The translations under genes and the position numbers were made by a program. A model generated the notes under the pieces. It ran no database searches. It was given only the letters and a program-made list of their open reading frames with translations, and was not told where the DNA came from. From an uncultured Bacilli bacterium (lineage in GTDB: Bacteria; Bacillota_I; Bacilli_A; RF39; UBA660): a stretch of DNA of 7,489 nt. Every line of letters starts with the position of its first letter. Positions within the stretch are counted from its first letter, which is position 1. This document shows, one piece after another, positions 1 through 5,328 of this stretch. The DNA is taken from positions 1 to 7,489 of the forward strand of contig CANQKK010000039.1 in NCBI GenBank assembly GCA_947624475.1, given 5' to 3'.

Positions 1-133
1 TATCTGAACTGTTATTATTATTCGCTTCAACAAAACAAAATAAGAAATTAGATATTATGAGAATAACAAATAATATAAGTAATCCATATAGGACACCAGA
101 AATAGCAAAGCCTTTATTATTCATCATTCTCAT
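1..133 (-). CDS. Type IV pilin-like protein, N-terminal part (cut by the window edge)
   Basis: Only the first 44 codons are present; the gene runs off the left edge. The N-terminus is a short polar leader (MRMMNNKG) followed by FAISGVLYG and a continuous hydrophobic helix to about residue 34, then an Asn/Ser-rich stretch. A short basic leader, then G|F, then a hydrophobic helix is the layout of a prepilin peptidase substrate, cleaved after Gly8. The usual Glu at mature position 5 is absent; Gly13 stands there. The start at 133 has an AGAGGAGG ribosome binding site 5 bases upstream; ATGs at 127 and 124 are possible alternatives. It lies 11 bases after the deacetylase stop on the same strand, so the two are probably co-transcribed. 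Whether it is a pseudopilin, a minor pilin or just an anchored surface protein cannot be judged from this fragment. Confidence 0.6.
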   Translation of the reverse strand, partial: MRMMNNKGFAISGVLYGLLILFVILIISNFLFCFVEANNNNSSD

Positions 134-138
134 AATAT

Positions 139-146
139 CCTCCTCT
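139..146 (-). promoter_or_regulatory. Ribosome binding site of the pilin-like gene, overlapping the upstream stop
   Basis: On the minus strand AGAGGAGG lies 5 bases before the ATG at 133. Its first two bases fall within the TAG stop codon (145-147) of the deacetylase gene. A ribosome finishing the deacetylase would therefore end on the next gene's binding site, which suggests translational coupling. Confidence 0.7.
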
Positions 147-1407
147 AATAAGTAATTAATTTTTTGGAAGAGACGTTTACACTATCCTTATCTTCTTCTT
201 TTACGACAATAGTATCTTTATTTCCATCAGATATATATCTACTATTCTCTAACATACTAAATACCATTTCGATATCAAATTCATTTCCATTATTATCATA
301 AGCACGACATCTTTTCAAGAAAGTAGGGTCAAAATCTTTGCTGTAAGGAGATATTTCTGGCTCCCATCCAACTCGTAAAGCCGCTACTGTCTCGTAAGTA
401 TAACCATCAAAACTACCATTTAAAACATACTTATAATTACTGTGTTCCTTGTTGTATGGACTACCAAATGGAAGAGCAATTATCTTGCTGTATTTATTAG
501 GTATAATACCATCTAACTCTTTATATACGTAGGCAATTTCTTTCTGTACTCTATCGCTACTCGAATCTCTAATATCTAGGTGGGTCTCCGTATGATTACC
601 GACGTCATATCCATTATCAATTAGCCAATTTAATATTTTTTCATTGTACTCTTCCTGCTGAAACAATCCTCCATTGACAAAGAATATTGCCGTAACGGGA
701 GCATCGGGATGTTTTTTCTTAAATGCCTCCAATATTCCAACTGCCGAAGAATCATCAATTATAATATTACCATTTGAATCTAATCCCGTAACTTTTATAT
801 TATCCTCATTACCATCATCAAAAGTTAAAACAATAGGACTAGTCCCATAAGGAACATCGATATTTCCCTCGATATAATCATTTAAACTGACCATACGATA
901 ATTATTTTCATAATAAAATTCTAGGTCCTCTCTAAAAGCATCCGGCGTTCTATTATAACCATCTTTATCGACATTACCACCAATTGTTCCCGTACTACTA
1001 GAAGTCTTCTCTCTAATTCCATGGTACATCATAATTGGAACCTTACCCATTTCATTAATATTATCGCTTGCTAGTTTTTCCTTATCTAACTTCCCCAAAG
1101 ACACGACGATATCAATTTTATCACCACTTTTAATCTTCGTATTCTCTTTGATACTTTGTGATATCACATGATCTTTTTCCACTTCATCACTATACTCATA
1201 TGTAATATTAGCATCTAACTTATATTTTTCAGTAAACTCATTTGCTTCTTTCAAAGTACTAAGTTTAATCATCAAATTATCCTTAGTTACTACTTTCTTA
1301 TCACCTGATAATAAGAAAATAACCGTACCCATCACAAGAGCAACTATTAAAAGTAAAATAACTATTCTTCCTACTTTTACCTTACTTTTTTTCCTTCTCT
1401 TACTCAT
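145..1407 (-). CDS. Membrane-anchored polysaccharide deacetylase with a PASTA-like domain
   Basis: This 420-residue protein has a basic N-terminus, one membrane segment (about 13-34), a PASTA-like domain (about 41-106, ending in ISQS...GDKIDIVVSLG) and a NodB-type carbohydrate esterase domain (about 122-395). Family-4 esterases remove N- or O-acetyl groups from glycans such as peptidoglycan. Visible active-site elements are TFDDG (195-199; Asp197 and Asp198) and NHTETH (271-276; metal-ligand His272 and His276). Motif 3 reads ALPFG (311-315), with Ala where Arg is usual, and the His of the last motif is not visible around ENSRYIS (387-393), so catalysis may differ from the textbook case. The catalytic part should lie outside the cell. 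The ATG has AGGTAGG about 5 bases upstream. It probably heads a transcript with the pilin-like gene. The deacetylase fold is secure; the substrate is unknown. Confidence 0.88.
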   Translation of the reverse strand: MSKRRKKSKVKVGRIVILLLIVALVMGTVIFLLSGDKKVVTKDNLMIKLSTLKEANEFTEKYKLDANITYEYSDEVEKDHVISQSIKENTKIKSGDKIDIVVSLGKLDKEKLASDNINEMGKVPIMMYHGIREKTSSSTGTIGGNVDKDGYNRTPDAFREDLEFYYENNYRMVSLNDYIEGNIDVPYGTSPIVLTFDDGNEDNIKVTGLDSNGNIIIDDSSAVGILEAFKKKHPDAPVTAIFFVNGGLFQQEEYNEKILNWLIDNGYDVGNHTETHLDIRDSSSDRVQKEIAYVYKELDGIIPNKYSKIIALPFGSPYNKEHSNYKYVLNGSFDGYTYETVAALRVGWEPEISPYSKDFDPTFLKRCRAYDNNGNEFDIEMVFSMLENSRYISDGNKDTIVVKEEDKDSVNVSSKKLITY

Positions 1408-1445
1408 ATTTACCTACCTTTCATACCATGTATATTTACAATACA

Positions 1446-1474
1446 ATTATATCTTAACTACATATAAAAAGCAA
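1446..1474 (-). promoter_or_regulatory. Probable promoter of the deacetylase/pilin-like operon
   Basis: The minus strand has a perfect TATAAT (1446-1451) with TTGCTT (1469-1474) 17 bases upstream; only the TTG of the -35 box matches consensus. Transcription would start near 1439, giving a leader of about 30 bases that holds the AGGTAGG binding site. The -35 box lies inside the terminator of the upstream gene. Confidence 0.5.
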
Positions 1475-1494
1475 GAATAAATTTATCTTCTTGC
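1466..1494 (-). terminator. Intrinsic terminator of the YlbL-like protease gene
   Basis: On the minus strand GCAAGAA (1494-1488) pairs with TTCTTGC (1477-1471) around a 10-base AT loop that can pair further inside. TTTTT follows (1470-1466). It lies 37 bases past the TGA stop of the protease gene and should separate it from the deacetylase operon. Confidence 0.75.
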
Positions 1495-1530
1495 CCTTAC
1501 TTTTACATAACCATTTTAACAATATATTTA

Positions 1531-2517
1531 TCAATTATTTTCTAAATAAGATACCGCATCTTTAAAAGTATCAACTTCGACAATTTCAATATCATATCCA
1601 TATTTCTCTTTAGTACTTATAGCCTCTTCATAATTATCACTAGGAACGAGGACGATATCTGCGCCATCTTTATATGCTCCCATTATCTTATATTTGACGC
1701 CATCTATTTCTCCTACTGTACCATCAGCAGAAATAGTACCAGTTCCAGCAATTTTTCTTCCTCTTATAATATCTTTTCCACTTACAGCATTATAGATAGT
1801 AAGAGTTAGCATAAGTCCTCCCGAAGAACCAGATTCACTACTTTTAAATTTAATATTAATATCAGGATCAGTTTCATAATCATATTCAGTAATAATAACT
1901 ACTCCTATTACTTTAGCATTATTTTGCATGGCTACTCTACTTTGAACTAATACTTCTTTTTCATCTCTTAAAACCTTAAATTTAAGGATATCCCCCTCTT
2001 CTTTTTCACTAATAATTCTTTTAATTTCATCGGAAGAAGTCTTATCGCTACCCTCTACTTCCAAGATAACATCGCCCACTTTGAGATCATTATCTAAAGT
2101 AGTAGCAACAACTATATTTTTACTACTTTTAACCTCAATACTTTTACCAGCCTCTCTGTAGGCAACCATCGTCGCAATATCGAGAGAGTTATCTCTCATA
2201 ATAACATTTCTCTTCTCAATTTCCCTTATGCTCTCGTCCGATATCTTTCTTTCAGCATTTTTACCAATATCCCAAGTATTATTTAATGAAGCATACAAAA
2301 GATACGCCAAAGTAGCATCATATTCCGAAACATAGAGCATATTAAGACTACCCTTTTCTGGTACCTCGTAGCCCTCCATCTCGACTCTATTAGTTACATT
2401 TATCGTACCACCCGGTGCCATGACATAATAAGGAAGAGGAAAATAAAAGAAAAAAAGAAGTAACGCTATCACGATTAAAAAACGATAATTTTCTTTTAAG
2501 AACTTTTTAAATTTCAC
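1531..2517 (-). CDS. ylbL: YlbL/SepM-type membrane-anchored PDZ-Lon protease
   Basis: Residues are numbered from the ATG at 2523 (330 aa). One membrane segment (about 14-33) is followed by the family-typical PGG (37-39), a PDZ domain (about 130-200, with LKVGDVILEVEG) and a Lon-type (S16) protease domain (about 205-325). GSSGG (232-236) matches GPSAG of Lon, giving Ser234 as nucleophile. EIDGVKYK (272-279) matches the GGLKEK region, giving Lys279 as the dyad partner. The protease should face outward and cut membrane or secreted proteins; SepM matures a streptococcal signal peptide. The ATG at 2523 has the AGGAGG site only 1-2 bases away, while GTG at 2517 (codon 3) is 7 bases from it, so GTG is preferred. 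The gene stops at TGA, is followed by a terminator, and is divergent from ylbJ. Family assignment is secure; the substrate is unknown. Confidence 0.9.
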   Translation of the reverse strand: MKFKKFLKENYRFLIVIALLLFFFYFPLPYYVMAPGGTINVTNRVEMEGYEVPEKGSLNMLYVSEYDATLAYLLYASLNNTWDIGKNAERKISDESIREIEKRNVIMRDNSLDIATMVAYREAGKSIEVKSSKNIVVATTLDNDLKVGDVILEVEGSDKTSSDEIKRIISEKEEGDILKFKVLRDEKEVLVQSRVAMQNNAKVIGVVIITEYDYETDPDINIKFKSSESGSSGGLMLTLTIYNAVSGKDIIRGRKIAGTGTISADGTVGEIDGVKYKIMGAYKDGADIVLVPSDNYEEAISTKEKYGYDIEIVEVDTFKDAVSYLENN

Positions 2518-2523
2518 ATACAT

Positions 2524-2531
2524 CCCTCCTT
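2524..2531 (-). promoter_or_regulatory. Ribosome binding site that favours the GTG start of ylbL
   Basis: AAGGAGGG on the minus strand directly abuts an ATG at 2523, too close for normal initiation. The in-frame GTG at 2517-2515 has 7 bases between AGGAGG and the start. The site shares bases 2530-2531 with the -35 box of the divergent ylbJ promoter. A possible ylbL -10 (TATGAT, 2555-2550 on the minus strand) has no convincing -35. Confidence 0.6.
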
Positions 2532-2559
2532 GATATTTTTTTACGATATATCATATAAT
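2530..2559 (+). promoter_or_regulatory. Promoter of the ylbJ-like gene, predicted to give leaderless mRNA
   Basis: TTGATA (2530-2535, five of six consensus bases) and TATAAT (2554-2559, perfect) are 18 bases apart. The ATG of the ylbJ-like gene begins at 2565, only 5 bases after the -10 box. A start 6-8 bases downstream of the -10 puts the first transcribed base at or within one or two bases of the A of ATG. No purine-rich ribosome binding site precedes the ATG. Confidence 0.65.
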
Positions 2560-2564
2560 TAAAC

Positions 2565-3494
2565 ATGAAAAAATATTCTAATTTTTTAGTTGTCTTCCTA
2601 TCTAGTATAGTCCTATTATTTATTTTTATCAAGAGAAATATTATTTCGAGCACGATTATTTTATCACTTAGTATCTGGCTAAACACCCTCGTTCCCTCGA
2701 TGTTTCCCATGTTTATCTTATCAGATATCTTAATTAATTACAATTATGTAAAATATATTCCAAATAAAATAATTATTTTTTTTGCCAAACTATTTAATAT
2801 CAGCGAAAACGCCGTCCTAATTCTTTTTTTATCTCTAATATCAGGTTTTCCCTCTAATGCGAGAAATATTCAAACGGCCCTCGAAAAAAAATTAATTACT
2901 AAGTATGAAGCCGAACATTTACTTCTCTTTAATCACTTTGCTAACCCACTCTTTGTAATTGAGACTATTGGTACTTTCTTTCTAAAAAATTCCCACTATG
3001 GCGCAATCATTTTATTTTCCCATATCATCAGTAATTTTATTATCGCTATCATTTTCCGAAAGAAGAATATTCCCTCTAAAACTAATCATATCACTACTCT
3101 AAATGAAAGTCAAAACTTTGGTACTGTCCTATCTAATTCCATAAAAAAGAGCATCGACTCCCTTTTTATGGTAGCGGGAGTCGCTACTCTATTTCTCATC
3201 TTAAGTACTCTAATTACCAATATCTTTTCATTAAATAATAATTTATCATTTACTCTTAAAAGTACTCTCGAGATGACGATGGGCTTATCTACACTCCCAT
3301 CCCTACATATAAATAATATTCTAAAAGTAGTTTTAAGTACCGCTGTAATTTCTTTTGGAGGACTATCAGTGCATCTCCAAGTAGTAAGTCTATTAGATAA
3401 TAAGATAAAATATAAAAATTATTTCCGAGGAAGAATCTACCAGGTAATTATATCCTCTATTACAAGTTTTCTCATAATGACAATTATCCACTAA
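2565..3494 (+). CDS. ylbJ: YlbJ-like multispanning membrane protein (Gate/nucleoside-recognition type)
   Basis: This 309-residue protein is almost entirely membrane helices, about eight (near 8-23, 28-52, 66-97, 124-164, 200-222, 254-275 and 293-308, some containing two). Two family signatures are visible: SGFPSNARNIQTALE (93-107), followed by EAEHLLLF and NPLFVIETIG (127-136), and SFGGLSVHLQVVSLL (263-277). YlbJ of Bacillus subtilis is a membrane protein needed for proper sporulation, with Gate-type repeats as in nucleoside transporters; the cargo is not established. This copy is shorter than B. subtilis YlbJ (roughly 400 residues), mainly in the centre. It is divergent from ylbL, a near neighbour of ylbJ in B. 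subtilis too. The ATG lacks a ribosome binding site and seems to be leaderless. Its TAA overlaps the stop of the convergent thioredoxin gene. Family call is good; a sporulation role here is unproven. Confidence 0.82.
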   Translation: MKKYSNFLVVFLSSIVLLFIFIKRNIISSTIILSLSIWLNTLVPSMFPMFILSDILINYNYVKYIPNKIIIFFAKLFNISENAVLILFLSLISGFPSNARNIQTALEKKLITKYEAEHLLLFNHFANPLFVIETIGTFFLKNSHYGAIILFSHIISNFIIAIIFRKKNIPSKTNHITTLNESQNFGTVLSNSIKKSIDSLFMVAGVATLFLILSTLITNIFSLNNNLSFTLKSTLEMTMGLSTLPSLHINNILKVVLSTAVISFGGLSVHLQVVSLLDNKIKYKNYFRGRIYQVIISSITSFLIMTIIH

Positions 3495-4219
3495 CTACAT
3501 TTTTCCTCTTCATTACAAGAGTTACTTCCAAATACATTTGCAAATAAATTCGAATAAATATTATATAATTCCTCTCTTTGCTCACTAGTTAAACTGTCGT
3601 ACTTACTCTGTCCTTCTGATAAATCTACCGTACCAGTATGACTATCAACTACCTTTCCATCCTTAATACCAATTACGAAAGGCATATAAATTCTCTTTTC
3701 GTTAGTATTATACTCCTTACCATCTTCTTTTAAAATATAATCCGAAAGTATATCACTCAATTTATCTAACAGTTTATAATAATCTTCTGTTCCTTCCCTC
3801 GTCTTAACAAGATTACCATCTTGAACTTCAAAATTAGATTTATCTTCATCTAAATTCAAGTAATATATTTTCTTAACATCGTAATCTTTTGCCGTATCAA
3901 TTAAAACAGGAACCGCATTACGACACCACGGACACCAATTTGCCCCAATATAGATAACCGCCTTTTCACTATCCAAAATATTTAAAGCCTCACTTATCGT
4001 AACATATTTAATCGGATTATCTTCATAAATATTTACATCATTGTAACTAGCCCCATCAGATTCTCTCTTTGTTCCATTTAAGCTTTCATATTCTTCCTTA
4101 AATTTTAGAGCATCACTACTACTAGTCTCTTTCTTATCTCTAGTAAGGATAAATACCACCCCTAAAATAATTACCACCAAAATAGCAATTAATATAATTA
4201 TCATCTTTTTATTTTTCAC
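3491..4219 (-). CDS. Membrane-tethered thioredoxin-like protein (WCPWC active site)
   Basis: From the GTG at 4219 the protein has 242 residues. It has a basic start and one membrane segment (about 5-26), a polar linker, and a thioredoxin-like domain (about 75-195) on the outer face. The active site is NWCPWC (94-99; Cys96 and Cys99) after the strand AVIYIGA, and MPF (179-181) supplies the expected cis-proline. This fits a secreted thiol-disulphide oxidoreductase, and it also resembles bacteriocin-accessory thioredoxins. A second cysteine pair, Cys235 and Cys241, sits at the extreme C-terminus. The open frame extends to a GTG at 4246, but GAGGTGA lies 4 bases before the GTG at 4219, and that start gives the usual short basic N-terminus. 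The stop overlaps that of the convergent ylbJ-like gene. The partner protein is unknown, but the neighbouring regulator has a cysteine-rich external domain. Confidence 0.82.
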   Translation of the reverse strand: MKNKKMIIILIAILVVIILGVVFILTRDKKETSSSDALKFKEEYESLNGTKRESDGASYNDVNIYEDNPIKYVTISEALNILDSEKAVIYIGANWCPWCRNAVPVLIDTAKDYDVKKIYYLNLDEDKSNFEVQDGNLVKTREGTEDYYKLLDKLSDILSDYILKEDGKEYNTNEKRIYMPFVIGIKDGKVVDSHTGTVDLSEGQSKYDSLTSEQREELYNIYSNLFANVFGSNSCNEEEKCS

Positions 4220-4223
4220 TATC

Positions 4224-4230
4224 TCACCTC
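4224..4230 (-). promoter_or_regulatory. Ribosome binding site selecting the internal GTG of the thioredoxin gene
   Basis: GAGGTGA on the minus strand matches the extended anti-Shine-Dalgarno complement (AGGAGGTGA). It lies 4 bases before the GTG at 4219-4217, 7 bases if counted from GAGG. The upstream GTG at 4246 has no such site, and using it would place this site inside the coding region. Confidence 0.65.
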
Positions 4231-4236
4231 GAATAA

Positions 4237-4265
4237 ATAATACCACAAAAAATGATAATTATAAA
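4237..4265 (-). promoter_or_regulatory. Possible promoter of the thioredoxin gene
   Basis: The minus strand has an extended -10, TGGTATTAT, with the core at 4237-4242, and TTTATA (4260-4265) 17 bases upstream. Transcription would start near 4230, leaving a very short leader that begins at the ribosome binding site. A second TATAAT (4258-4263) is present but lacks a good -35. Read-through from the upstream XRE gene is an alternative. Confidence 0.35.
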
Positions 4266-4304
4266 TAAACTAAAAGTTTAATCATCTAAACTTTTAGTTT
4301 ATTT
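4263..4304 (-). terminator. Long AT-rich hairpin, probable terminator of the XRE gene
   Basis: An 18-bp perfect inverted repeat (4263-4280 against 4287-4304) encloses a 6-base loop (4281-4286). Only two base pairs per stem are G-C. On the minus strand it is followed by TTATAATTATC and then TTTTTT, an interrupted U-tract. The TAA stop of the XRE gene (4301-4299) lies inside the upstream arm. On the plus strand the stem is followed by TTCC only. Termination is likely, but the hairpin could also protect the transcript end or allow partial read-through into the thioredoxin gene. Confidence 0.6.
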
Positions 4305-5021
4305 TTCCACTACTGGACAATTATCATTTATCGTAATTGGTATATTATATATAACTTTCTTATTTCCCTCGCTAGCGGTTATCTCTAAATATAAATCAGT
4401 ATTAGAAAATTCTTTGCAACTAGTAGCATAATCGTCGACACTAATCGAAATATCTTCGAGAAAGTCATCTAAAAGAATATTACCCTTACTAGGACATGAA
4501 TTAATCTCTTTAGTCTCTCCATTATATTTTTCATACAGAGCGCATTCTATCTTATCGTATATTTCCATATCAGGCTTTCCTCCACAATAAGATATATTTG
4601 ATATATATATTGAAGATTTATCACTATTATAAGCCATACTACCAGTAATTTCAAACTCGCTACAATTAGAAGTCAAAGTTTTAAACTCAAAGTCTTCCCT
4701 ATCTTTGGCGTAATTAAATAAAAGAAATAAAATCAAAGAAATAATTACCAAAGACCCCAAAATTATAAATATCAATTTCTTTTTACTTTTTTTAACTAAC
4801 ATATTCTTATCAGTTACTTCCCCCAAAAGAATATCTCCAATACTTACCCCAAATTTTTCACTAATTTCTTTTACAATAGAAATATCAGGAATATTAATTC
4901 CTCTTTCCCACTTTGAAACAGCCATATTACTTACCCCGAGCATCTCGGCAAACTGACTCTGGGTAAGGCCTTTTTCTATTCTAAGTTCTTTTATGAATTT
5001 ACCAATTTTCTCCTGATCCAT
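4299..5021 (-). CDS. Membrane-anchored XRE-family regulator with cysteine-rich external domain
   Basis: This 240-residue protein has an N-terminal helix-turn-helix (about 6-65; LTQSQFAEMLGVSNMAVSKW at 19-38), a basic stretch (77-82), one membrane segment (about 83-103) and an external domain (about 105-240). It should bind DNA from the membrane. Six cysteines (120, 146, 160, 176, 202, 235) all lie in the external domain and none in the cytoplasmic part, so up to three disulphides are possible. I do not recognise this external domain. The gene has its own extended -10 promoter with a 19-base inverted repeat across the -10 box, suggesting autoregulation. The ribosome binding site is weak (GGGAAGTGA). 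The thioredoxin gene follows on the same strand after a hairpin, which suggests, without proving, a redox link. Confidence 0.85.
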   Translation of the reverse strand: MDQEKIGKFIKELRIEKGLTQSQFAEMLGVSNMAVSKWERGINIPDISIVKEISEKFGVSIGDILLGEVTDKNMLVKKSKKKLIFIILGSLVIISLILFLLFNYAKDREDFEFKTLTSNCSEFEITGSMAYNSDKSSIYISNISYCGGKPDMEIYDKIECALYEKYNGETKEINSCPSKGNILLDDFLEDISISVDDYATSCKEFSNTDLYLEITASEGNKKVIYNIPITINDNCPVVEK

Positions 5022-5044
5022 AATTCACTTCCCAACTGATCTAA

Positions 5045-5063
5045 GTTATAAACCTATTATAAC
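5045..5063. promoter_or_regulatory. Candidate operator: inverted repeat over the XRE promoter
   Basis: GTTATAA-ACCTA-TTATAAC is a perfect 7-bp inverted repeat with a 5-base spacer. It covers the -10 box (5056-5061) and the predicted start point near 5049 of the XRE gene. Size and position fit a dimeric XRE repressor acting on its own gene. Part of the symmetry comes from TATAAT itself, so chance is not excluded. Confidence 0.45.
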
Positions 5064-5084
5064 ATTATCATTTTAATTTAACAA
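5056..5084 (-). promoter_or_regulatory. Promoter of the XRE regulator gene
   Basis: The minus strand has TTGTTA (5079-5084), a 17-base spacer and TATAAT (5056-5061) with an extended TGT in front (TGTTATAAT). Transcription should start near 5049, giving a leader of about 28 bases. Between this promoter and the tRNA promoter (5085-5147) I see only AT-rich sequence without a gene or clear hairpin. Confidence 0.65.
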
Positions 5085-5147
5085 TTAATTTTTTCAATAG
5101 CGGAAAATATCTCATAACAAGGAAACAAAAGATTTTTTATAAAGTCC

Positions 5148-5176
5148 TTGAAAAAAGCAATTTATTATGATAGAAT
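5148..5176 (+). promoter_or_regulatory. Promoter of tRNA-Glu
   Basis: TTGAAA (5148-5153), a 17-base spacer and TAGAAT (5171-5176) preceded by TGA (extended -10, TGATAGAAT). Transcription would start near 5183, about 19 bases before the mature tRNA. A-rich sequence upstream could act as an UP element. Confidence 0.7.
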
Positions 5177-5201
5177 TAATAATGTCAATTGAAGAGCTTA
5201 T

Positions 5202-5278
5202 GGCCTGTTGGTGAAGTGGCTTAACACACTGCCCTCTCAAGGCAGCATTCATGGATTCGAATTCCATACAGGTCACCA
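5202..5278 (+). tRNA. tRNA-Glu, anticodon CTC
   Basis: All cloverleaf parts are visible. The acceptor stem is GGCCTGT/ACAGGTC with one G-T pair. The D stem is GTG/CAC (5211-5213, 5225-5227). The anticodon stem is CTGCC/GGCAG with loop CTCTCAA, giving anticodon CTC at 5236-5238. A 5-base variable region and a T arm ATGGA-TTCGAAT-TCCAT follow, and CCA is encoded (5276-5278). The body closely resembles Bacillus-type tRNA-Glu. It reads GAG codons. It forms a single-gene unit with its own promoter and terminator. Confidence 0.93.
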
Positions 5279-5288
5279 TTTAAATATT

Positions 5289-5312
5289 AACTAGAGAAAT
5301 CTAGTTTTTTTT
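5289..5312 (+). terminator. Intrinsic terminator of the tRNA-Glu unit
   Basis: AACTAGA (5289-5295) pairs with TCTAGTT (5300-5306) around a GAAA loop and is followed by a T run to 5312. It starts 10 bases after the CCA end. On the minus strand the same hairpin follows the permease stop by about 16 bases but is trailed only by AATATTT, so it would be a weaker terminator for that gene. Confidence 0.85.
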
Positions 5313-5328
5313 ATCTTTCTAGCAATAA

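Noticed and set aside
2518..2523. ATG at 2523 as the start of ylbL
   Set aside because: The AGGAGG site is only 1-2 bases away, while the in-frame GTG at 2517 has a 7-base spacing. The ATG stays possible, and the proteins would differ by only two residues.
2507..2710. A 67-codon open frame on the minus strand
   Set aside because: It lies antisense to the start of the ylbJ-like gene and overlaps the start of ylbL in another frame. It has no binding site or family features and reads as a shadow of the real genes.
4220..4246. Nine extra codons at the N-terminus of the thioredoxin gene, starting at a GTG
   Set aside because: The strong GAGGTGA binding site lies within this stretch, and the GTG at 4219 right after it gives a normal basic N-terminus.
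4263..4304. The long inverted repeat as a mobile-element end or attachment site
   Set aside because: It has a small loop, sits at a gene's stop codon and has no transposase or second copy nearby, so an RNA hairpin is the simpler reading.
5085..5201. Possible T-box or other riboswitch between the XRE gene and the tRNA
   Set aside because: The stretch is short and AT-rich, with no conserved core or terminator/antiterminator pair; only the tRNA promoter is supported.
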